A stretch of DNA of 64,000 bases from Elmis aenea (GCA_947652605.1 OX393579.1:21101674-21165673), one strand, 5' to 3'; numbered from the stretch's first letter, positions 32,877 through 46,944 are shown. Program-made: numbers and translations. The notes: a model not told the origin generated them from the letters alone.

Positions 32877-35689
32877 GAATGAAGTTGGTAATTTTGTTAA
32901 ATAAATAGTTAACAATGTTTTCTTTATGATGTTTGTAAATAAAATATTTTACATCGATAATTCGTTTGAAAATGTAGGCACTCACAGGGTTCACATCAGC
33001 AGGGCATCTTATGATGATAACGACATTGCCAAATTCGTTTCATTGGGCGATATAATAGCCGATTTTTTAAAAACACTATGTGACATAAATAACATAAAGA
33101 AATAAAGAGTTAACCTCGCAACCAGAAGACTGGATCGCTTATTAAAAAAATGTACAACAGTTAATAGTGCCATAAAGCAAAAGCTGCTTAATGCTTGAAA
33201 TATTTACATACAATAAGAAACAATCACATTTTCAACACCTTTGTGAAATATGAAGAATGTTTAGTTGCAAGTTCGCGTGTTGAGTGGAACACATTAAAAT
33301 GTAAGTAAAATTTGGTGTTTAATTTTAATTTGGTATAAAATACGAACTACTTTGTAGTGTCGGTGCTTTTACTGGCAAACTTTATAGTCCAATATTCTTA
33401 CACTTCCAGTTTATCTGTTAAGAGAACAAGGATTTACATTTTTAAGACATTTTTTAATTCAAGAACCACAACAAATTAATTTTTTTGCACTTTTTGAATA
33501 AAAAATAATACGCACGCGAAACTTAAATTCACATTCATAAGTTGAGTTACATTTATTATTATTAAATTTTAAAAAAATTAAACAGTACCAAAACAACAAA
33601 CATAATAAAACTTCAGTTTTAAAAGCTATAAATACATATTACAAACAAATCAATAATTAAACTGATATCGGCTATATATTTTTAAATTATCGGTACCGTT
33701 TAGACAAGGCCTTACATTGATATATTTATCATATCGGTCTTTTGTTATTCTAGAATTTATTAATAATAAGACGTACTACTATTTTCAAAATAACAAAGTT
33801 AAAGCCCCCGTTCCCTCTATCTACAACGTCTAGTATATATATTTAAGACAATCTCTGCACGTTCGATTTTGCGTTATTAATAATAACGTTTACAGCTACA
33901 TGATAAACTGTGAGTGTATTTTTAGCAACAACAGAGAGAATTAATCAACACGAACGTGAAGCGTATGTAACAGTTTAAAAATAGTAACACTTTTAATTTG
34001 GTGAGATAAATAATTTTGTAAATATAATTAATGAAATTTATATTTAAAATATTTAAATCTTATGCTGTTTTTCATATGTAGCATAAGACAGTAATGCAAT
34101 TTTGAAAAGATTTTACTTCGCAACATAAACAGTTTTAAGGATTCTGGATCATGTTTCGGTTATTTTTGCGATTTTATCTGTGTGTGTAGAGCAGGATGTT
34201 GTCTTTGTGTTTGCCTAGATATTTGGTGGGATTAAAATAAATTGTTGACGAATCACCAAAACATTTATTCTCAAAAGTGAGACGGATATTTAAAAAGCTG
34301 AAATATTTGACTGTAAAATTATAAGTAAAAAAAGATATTTCTACTTTATTTATTGCAATTAATGTTGCATTCAAAATATTAGTCGGTTATATTACGTAGT
34401 TTTGAATATAAATAATTTCTGAAATGTTTAAATAATTAAATGATGACTTGTATGAAGTAAAATCTTTAAAAGTTACGAAATTCAACTTTATTTTAATGTA
34501 ATGAAGATAATCGTTCGGTTATACCAAAATAATTGAAGTTTTATGATATTGCATGCTCTTGGCTATTTGACTATGTAAAATAGTGTAATTTTTTCAAAAT
34601 ATTAAGATCGTACTGAGTAAAGTCTCCCCACACTACGAAATACGCGGAATATGGAGCTTTTAAGCACTGAGCTATAATCGTAGTTTATACAAATCTATAA
34701 ACCCAAAGAATTGTATATAGTATTCTCCCAAAGCAGTTGGTCAATATTTATCAATATTTTTGCAAAATTAACGTCAACAATGTCATATCAAAAGTGCCTT
34801 GTGTAAAAAACTATTAAGACGCTTTAACTGATTTGACTGATGCTATTATAACCATAAATAGATTTCTATTGTAACACATAGTACGAAAATGCCTCTTAAT
34901 TTGTATTTTATTTGCAAAAAAACTCTTGTATAAAAAATATTTTTTGCATGTGTGTCAATTCGTAATTTTAATTATTGATCTAACATCTCTTACTTATATT
35001 TTTTGTCAAAACAAATTTATTAGAAGGAATTAATATAGTTAACAAAATTATAGTGCAGTTCTGCAATTACAATATTTATGTTATTATCTAAACAAAAAAA
35101 TATCTTAAGAATATTATTTTCCAATAGTGCAAAAGCCTCCAGAACTGTATGTGAATTATTTGTTTGTATTTCAAATTTTAACCTCGATAGTTTCATACAA
35201 ATGGCTGCGTGTTTAACATTTTTATTTTCCTAGTAGCCAATGCATTTAAAAAAATTATATTGCCATTAATCTGCTCTTCCCACCGGACAGTTTTTTTTTT
35301 CTTTCATTTAATCGGTTTTGTTTGTGTGCTAAGTTTTAAGATATCTACGCATGGTTAAGCATTTACTGACATTGCAAAACACTATAAATAAAGAAATTTT
35401 AGTATTCTTGAAAAGTTTACGAGACGAAAATCTCGAATCTGGTTAAGCAATTCATCATAAGTTTGTTTTTTGTTAAAGTTATTTTTCTACATAAATTAAT
35501 CACTAAATATAATTCAAGCTTTTGCAAACCATATTCTATTAGCATTTGTCAAGTGTAGCACATCGCAAAGCCTAATCGATATAGAAATATGAATCCTTTT
35601 TGTAATATTCTTCTTACTTACGTTTCAACAAAAATTTGTTTTAAGTATCAAGCTTGTTATTACTTAATTATATTATGAATTCTATTTGA
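32877..35689. other. Long gene-free stretch upstream of gene 8
   Basis: No coding region or repeat recognised beyond a candidate promoter and first exon for gene 8 at 33834-33909, listed separately. AT-rich, with scattered short runs. Confidence 0.45.
33834..33909 (+). promoter_or_regulatory. Candidate gene 8 promoter and noncoding first exon
   Basis: A TATATATA motif at about 33834 is followed by a plausible start region (TCTCTGCACGTTCG, near 33855-33868) and a consensus-like splice donor ACT/GTGAGTGT with GT at 33910-33911. It lies 4.4 kb before the gene 8 acceptor. Inferred from motifs only. Confidence 0.3.
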
Positions 35690-38119
35690 GAGTGTTTTTC
35701 AACCTGTGTGCCGCGGCACGCTTTTGTGTCGAGAGCATCCTTCAGTGTGCCGCAAAAAATAAAATAATGTACTATTACGTATGTCCGAGTTACACAAGAA
35801 AATGCTATTTTTTCAGTAAAGCAATTTGTATTCTGTGTTTATTTCAGCGACTACATTTGATTTTGCAAATTAGCATTTTCGGCTGTTTTGGAAAGGATAC
35901 CCAGCTTAACACACTAAATAATTTACCATGATAAAACCAAAATTCGCTCTCTTCTTCGAATATGTTGTTTCGATTTTAAAAATATAGGATTATGGACAAT
36001 ATTTGCAAATAAAAATAAATTAGGAACGTTTTCTTTAACAGCAAAAACAAATTTTAAATTAATAGTTTAATAATTGCAACTTTGCACTTACTAGAAACAA
36101 AAGTAGGACTTTACATCCCATTCCTTGACACAAAAAAAAATTATGAAATCCATTTACAACATAAAGCATGCTACGTTAAAAATAAAATCTGCAGGAGGAA
36201 ATTGATGAATTCCACAATGACTAGGTAGTCGTTGTTTATTCATTTTGGTAATAATAATATTAGCAAGTTTTGGATTAAAATCAACATGACTGTCAAGGAA
36301 TTTTTGAAAAAGCCTTTGGAATATTATTACCTAATATTTTTTTAGGTCGTTTTTATGCCAAACAGTTTTTTTTTGCTCTAAATTATATAAAAAAAGTGGA
36401 AAATAGAGAGATTTCGAACGATTGTAGAATTACGTACCTATGCTTATTCACAATACAACTTCCACTTTTTTGTAGCAGGACTATAACAGTCGAAACAAAA
36501 ACTTATTTTAAAGCGAATATTCCATATCAATATCAACATGGGTCCATAAGCACTTCATTTTAAAGATACAGGGTGTTGAAATTTTCAAAAAAATATCGCT
36601 AATTTTTAACCGTTTCTCAACCAGTAAGAAGTAATGACCGATTTTTGCAGTTTATAATAACAGTACATGCTAATAATGCTGAAAAAATGTCCGTTTAATT
36701 AACAATTAATGAGCATTTACTCTGCAATTTGCAATTTTCTGCTTTTCGCAATATTCTTAGATCGAACTTATGCGCAAATTATTCGCGAGAATAGTAAAAT
36801 AAATCAAATTTCGCGCCAAATGGTGGTAGATACAAAAAAAAGCCAAGAGACACTTTTTGTTTAAAATCAAATGTTCTACCCAAATTCGCTTTGATTTTAA
36901 ACAGGTCCGTACTAGTTTTTTATAAAACTTATTGAAACTGAACCTCCACATCTCCGCCACTGGTTGCCTGTGGGGCTTGACATTCACACCGAATGTGGTA
37001 ACCTGTAAGGGGGTACGGTATACTAAACTTGGTTTAAATATATCTACTGTTTGAGCACCTATTAAAAATAATCGACACTTTTTCGAAAATTTCAACAGCC
37101 TGTATCTTTAAAATGAAGCGTTTATGGACCCATGTTAATATGGAACATTCGCTTTAAAACAAGTTTTTCTATGGACTGTTAAGGTCCTTTTACAAAAAGT
37201 GGACCACCCTGTATTTATAATTTTCTATTTATACGTTTGAAAAAATGTTTAAATTAATAGCAAATTAATAATTACAGTTTTCCTGTTTTTTATTTATGAC
37301 GTTTGGTATTTATCAAATTTATTTTACTACTCTTCCTACTTCCTACATGTTTCGTTGATTAGATTTTTCAACTTCTTGAGCGCTACAATATTATTTTTAT
37401 AATTCATTTTTCATAGAGAGTTAACAAGTTATTTTTATACTTAAACAGCTGCTTAAATAGCTAAGATAACTTTAATGTTGTGTGTTGCTGTCCAGTTATT
37501 GTATATTAGATAGCAAAAATTTAAATTAATTTTAATTATTGCTACTAGTTTTAGTTAAATCTATTTAGGAACAATAGTGACATCTCTTATGCAGAAGTGT
37601 AAAAGTAACAAATGTTTTGAAAAAAAAAGTTGTTTTATAAATTTTTTTATCATAAACTGGTTCTTAGACGAACATTTTCTATAAAATAGTAAGAACACTT
37701 TGAACGTGTTGTGTGCTGTTTCCAATTATTTTATATTTGATATCAAAATTTTCAAACTCATTGCTATAAAATTAAAAATCACTCTAATTGTAAGTATTCT
37801 AGCTGTTCAAGTATAAAAATAACTTGTTAGCTCTGTATGAAAAACGATTTATAAAAATAATATTGTAGCCCTGAAGAAATTGAAAAATATAATCAACTAA
37901 ACATGTAGGAAGAGCAGTAAAATAAATTGAACTAAGAAAATAAGCCTGTTTAAATCAGTTAATCAGCCTATCGGTTTTTAATAAACTAAACTTCATTAAT
38001 AGCAAAAAGTATATTATAATTGAATTAAAAATACTAATACAATGATATAATATAGTGTGCCGCGAAATTTTTGTGTTGTTAAAAGTGTGTCGCGACATTA
38101 AAAAGGTCGATTAACACTG
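35690..38119. mobile_element. Candidate hAT-type element with nested fold-back
   Basis: Left end GAGTGTTTTTCAACCTGTG and inverted right end CAGTGTTAATCGACCTTTT are related, and both are followed by degenerate GTGTGCCGCGGCACG / GTGTGTCGCGACA motifs. No 8-bp target duplication was found (CTATTTGA against ATGTACTT), so the boundaries are uncertain. The fold-back at 36454-37213 lies inside. Confidence 0.45.
36454..37213. mobile_element. Fold-back element, copy K
   Basis: The right end GTGGACCACCCTG with following TA is intact. The left end is diverged (ACAACTTCCACTTTTTTGTA). The arms pair well further in: GAATATTCCATATCAA on the left against TTAATATGGAACATTC on the right, and both carry GGGTCCATAA/TTATGGACCC. 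Loop around 36680-36990. The 112-codon minus-strand frame within it is not considered a gene. Confidence 0.6.
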
Positions 38120-38350
38120 ATGTACTTATGACTTAACTGTTGCTAGTTTTTGTTGATTTTTTTAAAACTTTTTTTATTATTCACAAGTCACAACTGCTAT
38201 TTTTACAATACCGTTCTAAAGTTAATAGCTGATGAAACAAACCCCGTAAGTTATGGTTTTGTTTACAAACTAACACAGATTTTTGTTTCAGCAAACTACG
38301 AGCATATTCTTATAAATTTTTGAAGAAGAAATAAAACATAAAGAATAACC

Positions 38351-39259
38351 ATGGATCCAGATTTCATCGCAAACATCAGCATGTCGAACGACACCGTAAT
38401 AACACCCGACGATACCCGCAAGATAATCTGGTGGGAGATATTATTATTTATTTCGACTGTCGTAGGAATCGCAGCAGACATGTTAATAATCTACATTACC
38501 TTCCGATTCCCGAGGATGCGAAATGAAATCAATATTTATATAGCCCACTGGGCCATCGCTGACTTGATAGATTTGTTGTTCTCACTAAGTACTTACAGGT
38601 TGTACGCATTTATCGAAGATTTAACGCTACCGTACGGATTTCTTTGCTTTCTGGCGGAAGTGGAAGAAGCTTGTCAACTAGCCATGTGTTTATTTTTAAC
38701 GCTCATGGTCTTTGACTGGTGCATTTCACTTTGCTGCCCATCATTTCACGAAAAGTACAAAAACTATTACAAAATCATTATATATTCCGCTTGGTGTGTG
38801 TCCATGGCCAGCTTCATCCCGTCTTTTGTAACTTGTTTAAATTTTACCCACATCACCGTATCGTTTTATACTTCATCGTTTTTATACGCGGTGCTTTTGT
38901 TATTTTCGTTTGTAATCGTGTTCATGAAGATCATAAGACGGTGCCAGAATAAAGTAAGCTACAAGACAAACAGGGGTTTACTTGTAGTCAATGCTTTTGT
39001 GCTGTTAAATTTGAGTAACTGGCTCTTTTTGCTTTCGGTTCCTTTACACATTGAAATGTATTTAAGTTACTTCACTTATTTCGAATCGATAATTATAGCC
39101 ATTTTGTTAGCGATTTACGATAAAGACTATCAGGGATACTTCAAGCAAATTGTTACATGCACAACTTATATCGACCAGAAGTTAGACTTTGATGTTAATC
39201 ATATTCATAATGCCGAACTTCTTCCGCCACCAGAGGCTATACATCACGACCATACTTGA
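38351..39259 (+). CDS. Orphan class A-like GPCR, gene 8
   Basis: A 302-residue receptor related to gene 9 and more distantly to genes 1-7. Sequons at N8 (NIS) and N13 (NDT). TM1 about 26-50 with Asp43 at 1.50; TM2 61-82 with Asp71 at 2.50 (HWAIAD); Cys99 at the start of TM3, which carries an acidic run AEVEEA; DWC at the DRY position (122-124); TM4 143-160; loop-2 Cys162; TM5 175-195; basic loop 3 (RRCQNK); TM6 without Trp-x-Pro; TM7 with a degenerate end (ILLAIYDKDY) and Cys270. The ATG follows a TTTTTGTTTCAG acceptor (ending 38291) by 59 nt. Third positions are more G/C-rich than in genes 1-6. AATAAA signals lie near 39333 and 39351. Ligand unknown. Confidence 0.88.
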   Translation: MDPDFIANISMSNDTVITPDDTRKIIWWEILLFISTVVGIAADMLIIYITFRFPRMRNEINIYIAHWAIADLIDLLFSLSTYRLYAFIEDLTLPYGFLCFLAEVEEACQLAMCLFLTLMVFDWCISLCCPSFHEKYKNYYKIIIYSAWCVSMASFIPSFVTCLNFTHITVSFYTSSFLYAVLLLFSFVIVFMKIIRRCQNKVSYKTNRGLLVVNAFVLLNLSNWLFLLSVPLHIEMYLSYFTYFESIIIAILLAIYDKDYQGYFKQIVTCTTYIDQKLDFDVNHIHNAELLPPPEAIHHDHT

Positions 39260-39601
39260 AATTTGCAAGTAGATATTCAGCAATATATCGATAAGTTAGA
39301 TAGAAGTTCTATTTTTTAACTTTTTATACAAAAATAAATAATGTATAGTTTAATAAAGCGTAAGTACTTATTTTTTATCATTTAGTACGAAGAATTTGTT
39401 GCTTTTATCTTAAACACAAAACATTATTTTAGTAAAAAATCTTTTATTTCATATTACACAAGAGATAAAACAGTTTTAAATATTATAATGTATAATTTAA
39501 TCTATTTTGTACAGTACACAACGCAGTAAGGATCGACCCATAAGCAAATTGGTCGTTTACCGAAATCGGTCCTAGTGTCACATATGATTCATTGGGCTAT
39601 A

Positions 39602-39860
39602 CAGTGATTCTCAAACTTTTTACTCTGAGAACCCCTTCCCACAGAGGACCCTAATGAATTGTTTTGGAAATAATTTTCGTTTTCAAGTTTACTGTAGTTT
39701 TTTCGTAGTAACGTAATGTTTAGATAAGTAATAAAATTTGTTATAAATAATAAAATAAATAGGTAAAAAAAACACAAAAAAAAATAAAACGGCTCTGGGG
39801 TCCTCTTCAGAAAACTCGGGGACTTCCAGCGGTCTACGGCCCACCCTTAGAGAAATACTG
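39602..39860. mobile_element. hAT-type MITE
   Basis: Ends CAGTGATTCTCAAAC and, inverted, CAGTATTTCTCTAAG. Flanking GGGCTATA (39594-39601) and GGGTTATA (39860-39867, sharing the last element base) agree at 7 of 8. 259 bp, no coding capacity. Confidence 0.65.
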
Positions 39861-39867
39861 GGTTATA

Positions 39868-40505
39868 TGATTAATAATTATTTAATTAATGCATCATATT
39901 GTTTATTGTCACTCAATTTTAGTTGGTTTCTTCCTGATATGCGTAAAATTAATAAAACAATTAGAAAAACATTTAAATCTTAAAATGCAAAAAATAGATT
40001 ATGCTTATAAAATGGAGAAGACTCTTATCTTCCTGCATTATAATTTAAGAGCACTAGAATTTAATTATTATTATTGTGATTATTTTTTTTATATTATTTA
40101 TTTATTAAAAGTGTTTTGAATTATTTAATTTTTGTTGTTATATTTTAGGATATTTTTCTTTGTTTTCATGACAGTTTAAAAATTACCTATGTGTTTCTTT
40201 ACTAAAATATTTACTTTATGTTTTGTTTTTTGTATCAATAAATAGCTATGTCTGCAATCCCACATTAAAAATCAAAATAAAAGCTAAAAAAGGAAACTTC
40301 TAGCATAATTCGATCAGCAAGAGCCGATACGGCAGATTACCGATTATCCATCGATTAACTGGTGCATCCTTAAAATACAGTGTTCATATTCACATATTCT
40401 TTATACCTAATCGGTCAAAAACATTTTCAAAGATATTGCTTTTTTGATCTAACAACTATGTTGTACTCCTATGCAATAATTTTATTTCCAGATGCCTTTT
40501 GTATA
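39868..40505. other. Gene-free stretch
   Basis: AT-rich, nothing recognised. A 76-codon frame at 39889-40119 is low-complexity and unsupported. Confidence 0.4.
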
Positions 40506-41253
40506 CCGGGTGATTCAGTTTGACTGTCGCACCCCTATAACTTTGTAAGTATTGATAATAACCCCAACAACCCTTATATATTCGAAATCAGCGAGAAATT
40601 CTCTATTAAGTGATGTGTTTTTGTTACCTCTACGATGACGTATGTCAAATCCGCGATAGGCAACTGTTTTTTTTAAAATTACATAGTATACATTTTGTTG
40701 TTGATTCGGATAGAGAATTTAATTTTGAATCCGACCATGTACTCAAAAAGTAGGCACACATTAGAAAATTTTCGAGAAAAATCAGTTCAAAGTTTATTCA
40801 AGTTATAGCAAACAGTCTATTTAACATAACAAAAAACAATCAAATCTTAAAAATTATACGGTAACTATCAATGAAAATGTATTAAAAATTATTTTTTTAT
40901 AAAAATAAAAACAAATAATAAACGCCGACATAAAAAATTAGATTTTAATGTATTCAAAATGGCCGCCACTGCTGATTTTTCTCTAATTTTTTTTAATGTA
41001 TGCCTACTTTTTGAGTACATGGTCGGATTCAGAATTAAATTCTCTATCCGAATCAACAAAAAAATGTATACTATGTAATTTAAAAAAAAAAACAGCTGCC
41101 TATCGCGGATTTGACATACGTCATCGTAGAGGTAACAAAAGTACATCACTTAATAGAGAATTTCTCGCTGATTTCAAATATATAAGGGTTGTTGGGGTTA
41201 TTCTCAATACTTACAAAGTTATAGGGGTGCGACAGTCAAACTGAATCACCCGG
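40506..41253. mobile_element. Palindromic (fold-back) element, copy H
   Basis: 748 bp starting CCGGGTGATTCAGTTTGAC and ending in its inverse, with TA at 40504-40505 and 41254-41255. The arms pair over about 330 bp each (AGGCAACTGTTTTTTTTAAA on one side, its complement with CAGCTGCC on the other). Similar in plan to the CAGGGTG elements but with a CCGGGTG terminus. Confidence 0.85.
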
Positions 41254-41255
41254 TA

Positions 41256-43942
41256 TAGAGTATCCTATACTTTTATCATTTTTGGTACCCTTCATAATAA
41301 TGTATGAAAAATTGAGATGTTTAAAAGTAGTTATTTATTAAAAATGTAAAATCAAATATATTTTGATGTTTTTTTTTTACTATTTATAATACATTAAAAC
41401 TAATACCACTTTCTAGAAGCAATATTTTATTGTCTAATTTTTGGTACCATTAAACTTATTGTTAGTATTTGAGTTTCGCCGTCATCAGTTTTTGGGTTCC
41501 TAATCAGATCGTGTTTAAATTTGCATTATTAATAAAAAGTAGAATTAAATATTCTTATTACAATGATGTGACATACACTTGGCACAAAATAACTCCAAAT
41601 TTATATTTAAATGCTTTTATACAAATTTGCTTTGACATAAAAAGTAAAAGTTGTAAAATATAAAAATTGTTTTGTATCAATTTCGACCATTTCGAGTATC
41701 TAATAGTTGTGCAACTTTAATTCAAACCTTAACTGAAGCTGACTGCAAAATATTACGTATGAGACTATTATGTCAACAAGTTAGTAAAGTTCTAAAAATC
41801 GCCAAATTTGAATGAATATGTTAAATGGTTTGTTTAGTAGTACAGTAGTGTCATGTTCTACCGTGTACTCGTTTATATGTAATATCCGGTCTACATAATT
41901 CGTTTATGTAATGTGTTAATAAAATAACGCGAACTACACCGAATTAAAATTACGTCCGTTTGCATTAAATAGTGTTAAAACCTATCCAAAGGTTTGTGAT
42001 ACAAAATAGCTTTCGTCACAACAAGTACATTGCAGTTACAGTTACTAAATGCATATCAATGTTTGATAGACTACTGGCACAAATTTAGCAGTATTATAAA
42101 ATCATTAACAAATTTATACAAACGCTGATTTAACGGCGTAGATACAAGTTTTATGAAAAAATGTTTTATATACCTAAAGTTTATCGCAAATTGTTAGCAG
42201 CGTTTTCATACTTCTGGCCTACCCTGTATATGTGTTAATGAAAAATACAGGTAAAATCTGCATTTTTAGAAGTGTTTGTTTTAGAATATTTAAATATTAA
42301 TCCTTAAAGACATTATTTATTGCACCTTTTGCCTGAAGACTTGAACTGTTTTCGTTTGGCTGAGTCACTTGTGGGCCAATGATTTCTAGGTACTCTTTAT
42401 TGATGGATTCACGAAATACGTAACAAACACACATCTCATTTAAGTTTTTTAATATGTTGTGTATACATATATAAAATCAAAATTGCACAAAAAAAATCAA
42501 GCCACAAAGCTAAAAATCGACGAACACAGCGACAATAAATTGCCAAACGATTTTTTTAATCATCCTTACGAATACTAAAATCTGCAATGAAATAATTTTT
42601 TGGATGTGAATAAATTACAGTGTTTCATGATCTACCTACGCGATTAAATTATTTTTTAAATACAGGTGTGTATTCAAGCGGCAAGTCATATTACTCAGAA
42701 AAGCTATCGAAATATTTAAAAATTAAATATAGGCTCCATTTAAAAAAAAATTAATCATAGGCATTAGAATTTACGTATTGTTCATCAGAAAGATTTCCAA
42801 AATGTGTCGAAAAATAATATTATATGTTGAAGAAAAAACAAAATATTAGTTGACCTTAGAAAACATAGCTTTTACTGTTTCTTAAGGCTCGTTTACACGG
42901 TGCTTGATATTCGCTTCACGGCACTAGGGCCAGATTGCATTAAAGTTGAATTTGGAATTAACCCCGGGATTAAACCACGTTAGCCCTAGAACTAGGCAAA
43001 TTCGCAGCATAGTTGGCGCTAATGTTGCCTAGTATCAGGGATTAACACCAGTGCTACTTTGGGCCTAGGTGTTCAGCTGTTCGCACGTATTGATTTATTT
43101 GAATATCGCGACAATTAATACCTCAGTTGTCTGGAAAATGGTTGCACTTGTATCTACAGCAGCGGATGTTATATAACAAATAATTATTATAAAGGTTAGA
43201 AAAAAAAAACACTGATATTGTTGAGAATGTTCTAAAAACGTAAGCACGACTAATAAAGACACGACAAACTGAAAATCGATGACAAATACGCGCTGACAAA
43301 ATGTAAAAGTATCAAAAGTTGACAGTTGATGCCAGTGTCACGACATCGCCACTGTACCGGTATTAAACCTCACGACACTATGTGGTATCACGACATGAGT
43401 TGTTCAGACAACGCCACTATTACGCCATACAATGCCACGGCATTTGGTGTCACACTTTAGTGTCACCATAAGAACGACGCTTTAATAGTTAGAAAATCGT
43501 AAATAGCCAACTGTATAAATAATCTCTTTTATAATAAAACAGATAGCCACGGAATATCATGCACATTGGGCTACATGATGTATACAGGGTACATCAATAA
43601 TTTGGACCATTATAAAAATCTAGCTTTGTAGGTATAAGATGCAGACCGTAGAAATGCCATTAAATTAGCAGTAAGTGATATACAACAAAACTCAATCCTC
43701 AGCAATAGCCGGAAGTTTTAAAAAATGTAGAGTTCATAAGTTCATTCAACAGAAAAAATATAAGTTTGTGATTTTCTATCGTACTTAACTATCCTTTGAA
43801 ATTAAAGATATTAAAAATTTGATTTTTTTACATTTTGATCGTTTCTCTTGCCAAATAATGTAATAATAGAAGAATGTTCATGGCGCACTTAGTTTTAAGG
43901 ATAAAACCTATGTAGAAAGGCTATATTAAGGTTTTACTTAAA
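41256..43942. other. Long gene-free stretch
   Basis: One orphan right terminus (TACCCTGTATATG near 42222) and one left terminus (ACAGGGTACATCAATAAT near 43586, possibly pairing with ACACCCTGTATAA near 44706). No gene recognised. Confidence 0.4.
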
Positions 43943-44310
43943 TCTGTGTCTTACATTGCACCAAACCCAACCGGTTGATGGATGACGTCATTCACCGGTG
44001 AATTTGTGATTGCTTAGAAAACGCGGTTAAATGTAAGACACAAGTGGTGGAACCGTGATTGTTTCTAACCTAACTTGACTTGTCGTCGTATAAGACAGTA
44101 TGATATACAATAATAGCTGACTACCCCTTCCACAATCACCAGAAAAACACCGGCCTCGAGTTAGGTGGATTAAATGGCTACCAATGGCACCGAAAACTTC
44201 CCACCGGTGTAACACAAAGACGCGATGTGCCCACCACACTTCAACCGATTGAATGTAAGACAGTTTTTATGGCACCGGTGGCATCGCCGGTGGAATGTAA
44301 GACGCACGGA
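43943..44310. mobile_element. Candidate MITE with GTCTTACATT ends
   Basis: Left CTGTGTCTTACATTGCACC and inverted right CCGTGCGTCTTACATTCCACC match as terminal inverted repeats. More ACCGGTG-rich and GC-rich than its surroundings. No clear target duplication. Confidence 0.5.
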
Positions 44311-44786
44311 TTTTTTTTTCTTTTCTCTTTTTAATTATGTCATAAACAAGAAAATACATTCCATTGTCTTATATTAACAAAGAAAATTATGTCAATGATA
44401 GAAGTGGCTTTTGTAATGGTTGCTATGGTTGCTATACAAATACTAATATTTTTAATTGGCTCAAACGAATTCGATGGGAAAAAATTGATACCATCAGTTT
44501 GTTTGGCATGCAAAGTTATCACAATGCACTAAAAATTAGATTATTATCATTAGAACTGGGTAAGATTATCAAATACAAAATTGTAAACTTTCATTTTGTG
44601 CTTCTATGAAGTTTTTAAAATATCTGAATATCGCTATAGATCCAGCGCTATGGCTTTTCGCTAATGTTGCTATGTTATAGTGGTCTGGGTTAAGAGGTAC
44701 CAGGTACACCCTGTATAAAAGTTAAGTCACAGAAAGTTATTCTGTGTAATAATGTGAGTTAAATTATGTTGTACCTATTATATGTA

Positions 44787-45967
44787 CAGGGTGGTCCAAA
44801 TTCGATAGGATTGCATGGGTATCTCGGTTAATATTTAAGACATAGAACCGGTTAAATTACCAAAAATGTGCAGTTTTTTGAGACAAACTCAGAACCTTTT
44901 TCAAAAATATTCTATTATTTTCGGTTTTTGAGTTATTGAATAAAAAGTGTTTTTTTGTCATATTAATAATGTGTCATATTTCCGTTATTGTTGTAAATAT
45001 CGAACATATTTATGGTTATTATTTTTAGATATTTTTATATTTAATTTGATTACACTAAAAAAAAATTTTCACGCTTACCGTTAAAAAGTTCTGACACAAA
45101 CTTACCTTTTTTTAAGTGGGAGCGATGTTTGGCTTTGACCTATTTAAATTCCTTATTTTTTTCTCATTCCAAATATATAAGGGTCGATGTATTTATTTTC
45201 AATATTACGCAAGTTATGAAGGTTGTTTAGTTTTTTTTTTTAAAGAAAATCATAGTAGGCTGTGAAAACAAAAAAAAACAAGATGTAAAACCTTATAAAA
45301 CTCATGTGGTACAAGTTACCAAGGTTTTTTTAATTTGTTGTTGATATAAACATTGTAAATCTTTGAACATAAGATAACAACAACATAGTCGGAATCAGCA
45401 GTAATGTAGGTAGTATATTGCTGTTTATCTTATATTCAAAAATTTTTGATGTTTATCTCAACAACAAACTTAGAAACCATGGTAACTGGTGCCACAAGAG
45501 TTTTATAAGGTTTTACACCTTGTTTTTTTTTTCACAGCCTACTATGATTTCTTAGAAAAAAAAACTAAAAAACCTTCATAACTTGCGTATTATTAAAAAT
45601 AAATACATCGACCCCTATAAATTAAGAATGAGAAAAAAAGTAAGGAATATAAATAGATCATAGCCAACTATCGTTCCTATTAAAAAAAAAGTAAGTTTGT
45701 GTCATAACTTTTTAACGGCGAGCGCAAAAATTTTTTTTTTAGTATAATCAAATTAAACATAAAAATATCTAAAAATAATCTTCATAAATATTTTCGATAT
45801 TTACAACATTAACTGAGATATGACACATTAACCGAAAATGATAAAATATTTTTGAAAACGGTTCTGAGTGTCTCAAAAAACTGCACATTTTTGGTAATTT
45901 AACCGTTTCTCTATCTTAAATATTAACCGAGATACCCATGCAATGCCATCGAATTTGGACCACCCTG
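44787..45967. mobile_element. Giant palindromic (fold-back) element, copy I
   Basis: 1181 bp starting CAGGGTGGTCCAAATTCGA and ending in its inverse, with TA at 44785-44786 and 45968-45969. The arms pair along most of their length around a loop near 45390-45430. It contains CCAAATATATAAGGGTCGA at 45170-45188, the unoccupied counterpart of the site into which A1 inserted at 12303. Confidence 0.9.
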
Positions 45968-46944
45968 TACAAGGCAATTGATAGATACAATAATAAACGT
46001 TCCGTGAAGTTTTCAATTTTTACGTATGATCAAGCGTATTCGGCCATGAATGTAAACACACTTCAATTTAACGGAAACATTGTCGCTAGTACAAATGTAA
46101 AATTATGGAAAAATTGGCATTTCTGGCGATAATTTGTAACCGTTTATCAAGAAAACAAAACAAAACATGTATTTGTTTGTGCATGTTATACGCATTAATT
46201 AAGTTATGAATTTAAAAACAACGTAGTCTGTGATTAATTGTCCGGCTCACTCGATTATTACCAATAAAATAACATCTTTACAGCGCATAAATAATCAAAC
46301 GATGTAATTGCAAGTTAGTAAAAAACCATTTGTAGATGAATAACAACGATAAATGGACCACGACGTAATGCTGTATACGTCCGGCTAACGTAATCTTTCA
46401 TTATTCAATTGTAAATTGCTTTGTTCCTTGATGACGTTACGTAAAGTTAATATAGTTTTGCTGCAAAAACATAAATTATATCTCATATAATCTATGTAGT
46501 ATATTAATACTAGTTTTTAAAAGGTGTGTACGTGTGTTCAGGAATATAAAAAAAACGCAGTTACGAAGGGTAAGTTCTCAGTTAACTTTGTGTTCTTTAA
46601 AAATTAAATGTACCTTATGAAAATATGTACTTACTTACGGTTTTTATTTTATCATTATCAATTGATGTGCTGATCCATCAGTACCTGTAATAATGAAAAA
46701 GAATTTGTTAGTGAAATTAATTTGAGGAATGTTTTGTTTATAATAGAATTGGTTCAAGGTAATGCAGTAATGTACTTAAAGAAATTGGGTCCGTTACGTT
46801 TGCAAATACGAGAGCACTAAATATTAAATTTTTTGAATACAATTAAAGAAAATTTAATTGTAAATTACAATAAGCATTATGAAATAATTTAATTAACCAT
46901 TAATTTTTTCAAAAGCGCCTTTTTTTTAACGTTTTAAGCATATA
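45968..46944. other. Gene-free stretch with a possible gene 9 first exon
   Basis: A TTTTTAAAAGG motif near 46514 and a good splice donor GAAGG/GTAAGTTC with GT at 46570-46571 could define a noncoding first exon for gene 9, 5.5 kb before its acceptor. Weakly supported. Confidence 0.25.

Noticed and set aside
32583..32915. 110-codon minus-strand open frame
   Set aside because: It lies across the end of a degenerate fold-back element and has no recognisable domain.
35690..38119. Confident hAT assignment for the CAGTGTTTTTCAACC-type element
   Set aside because: Ends are similar but no 8-bp target duplication matches, so it is listed only as a candidate.
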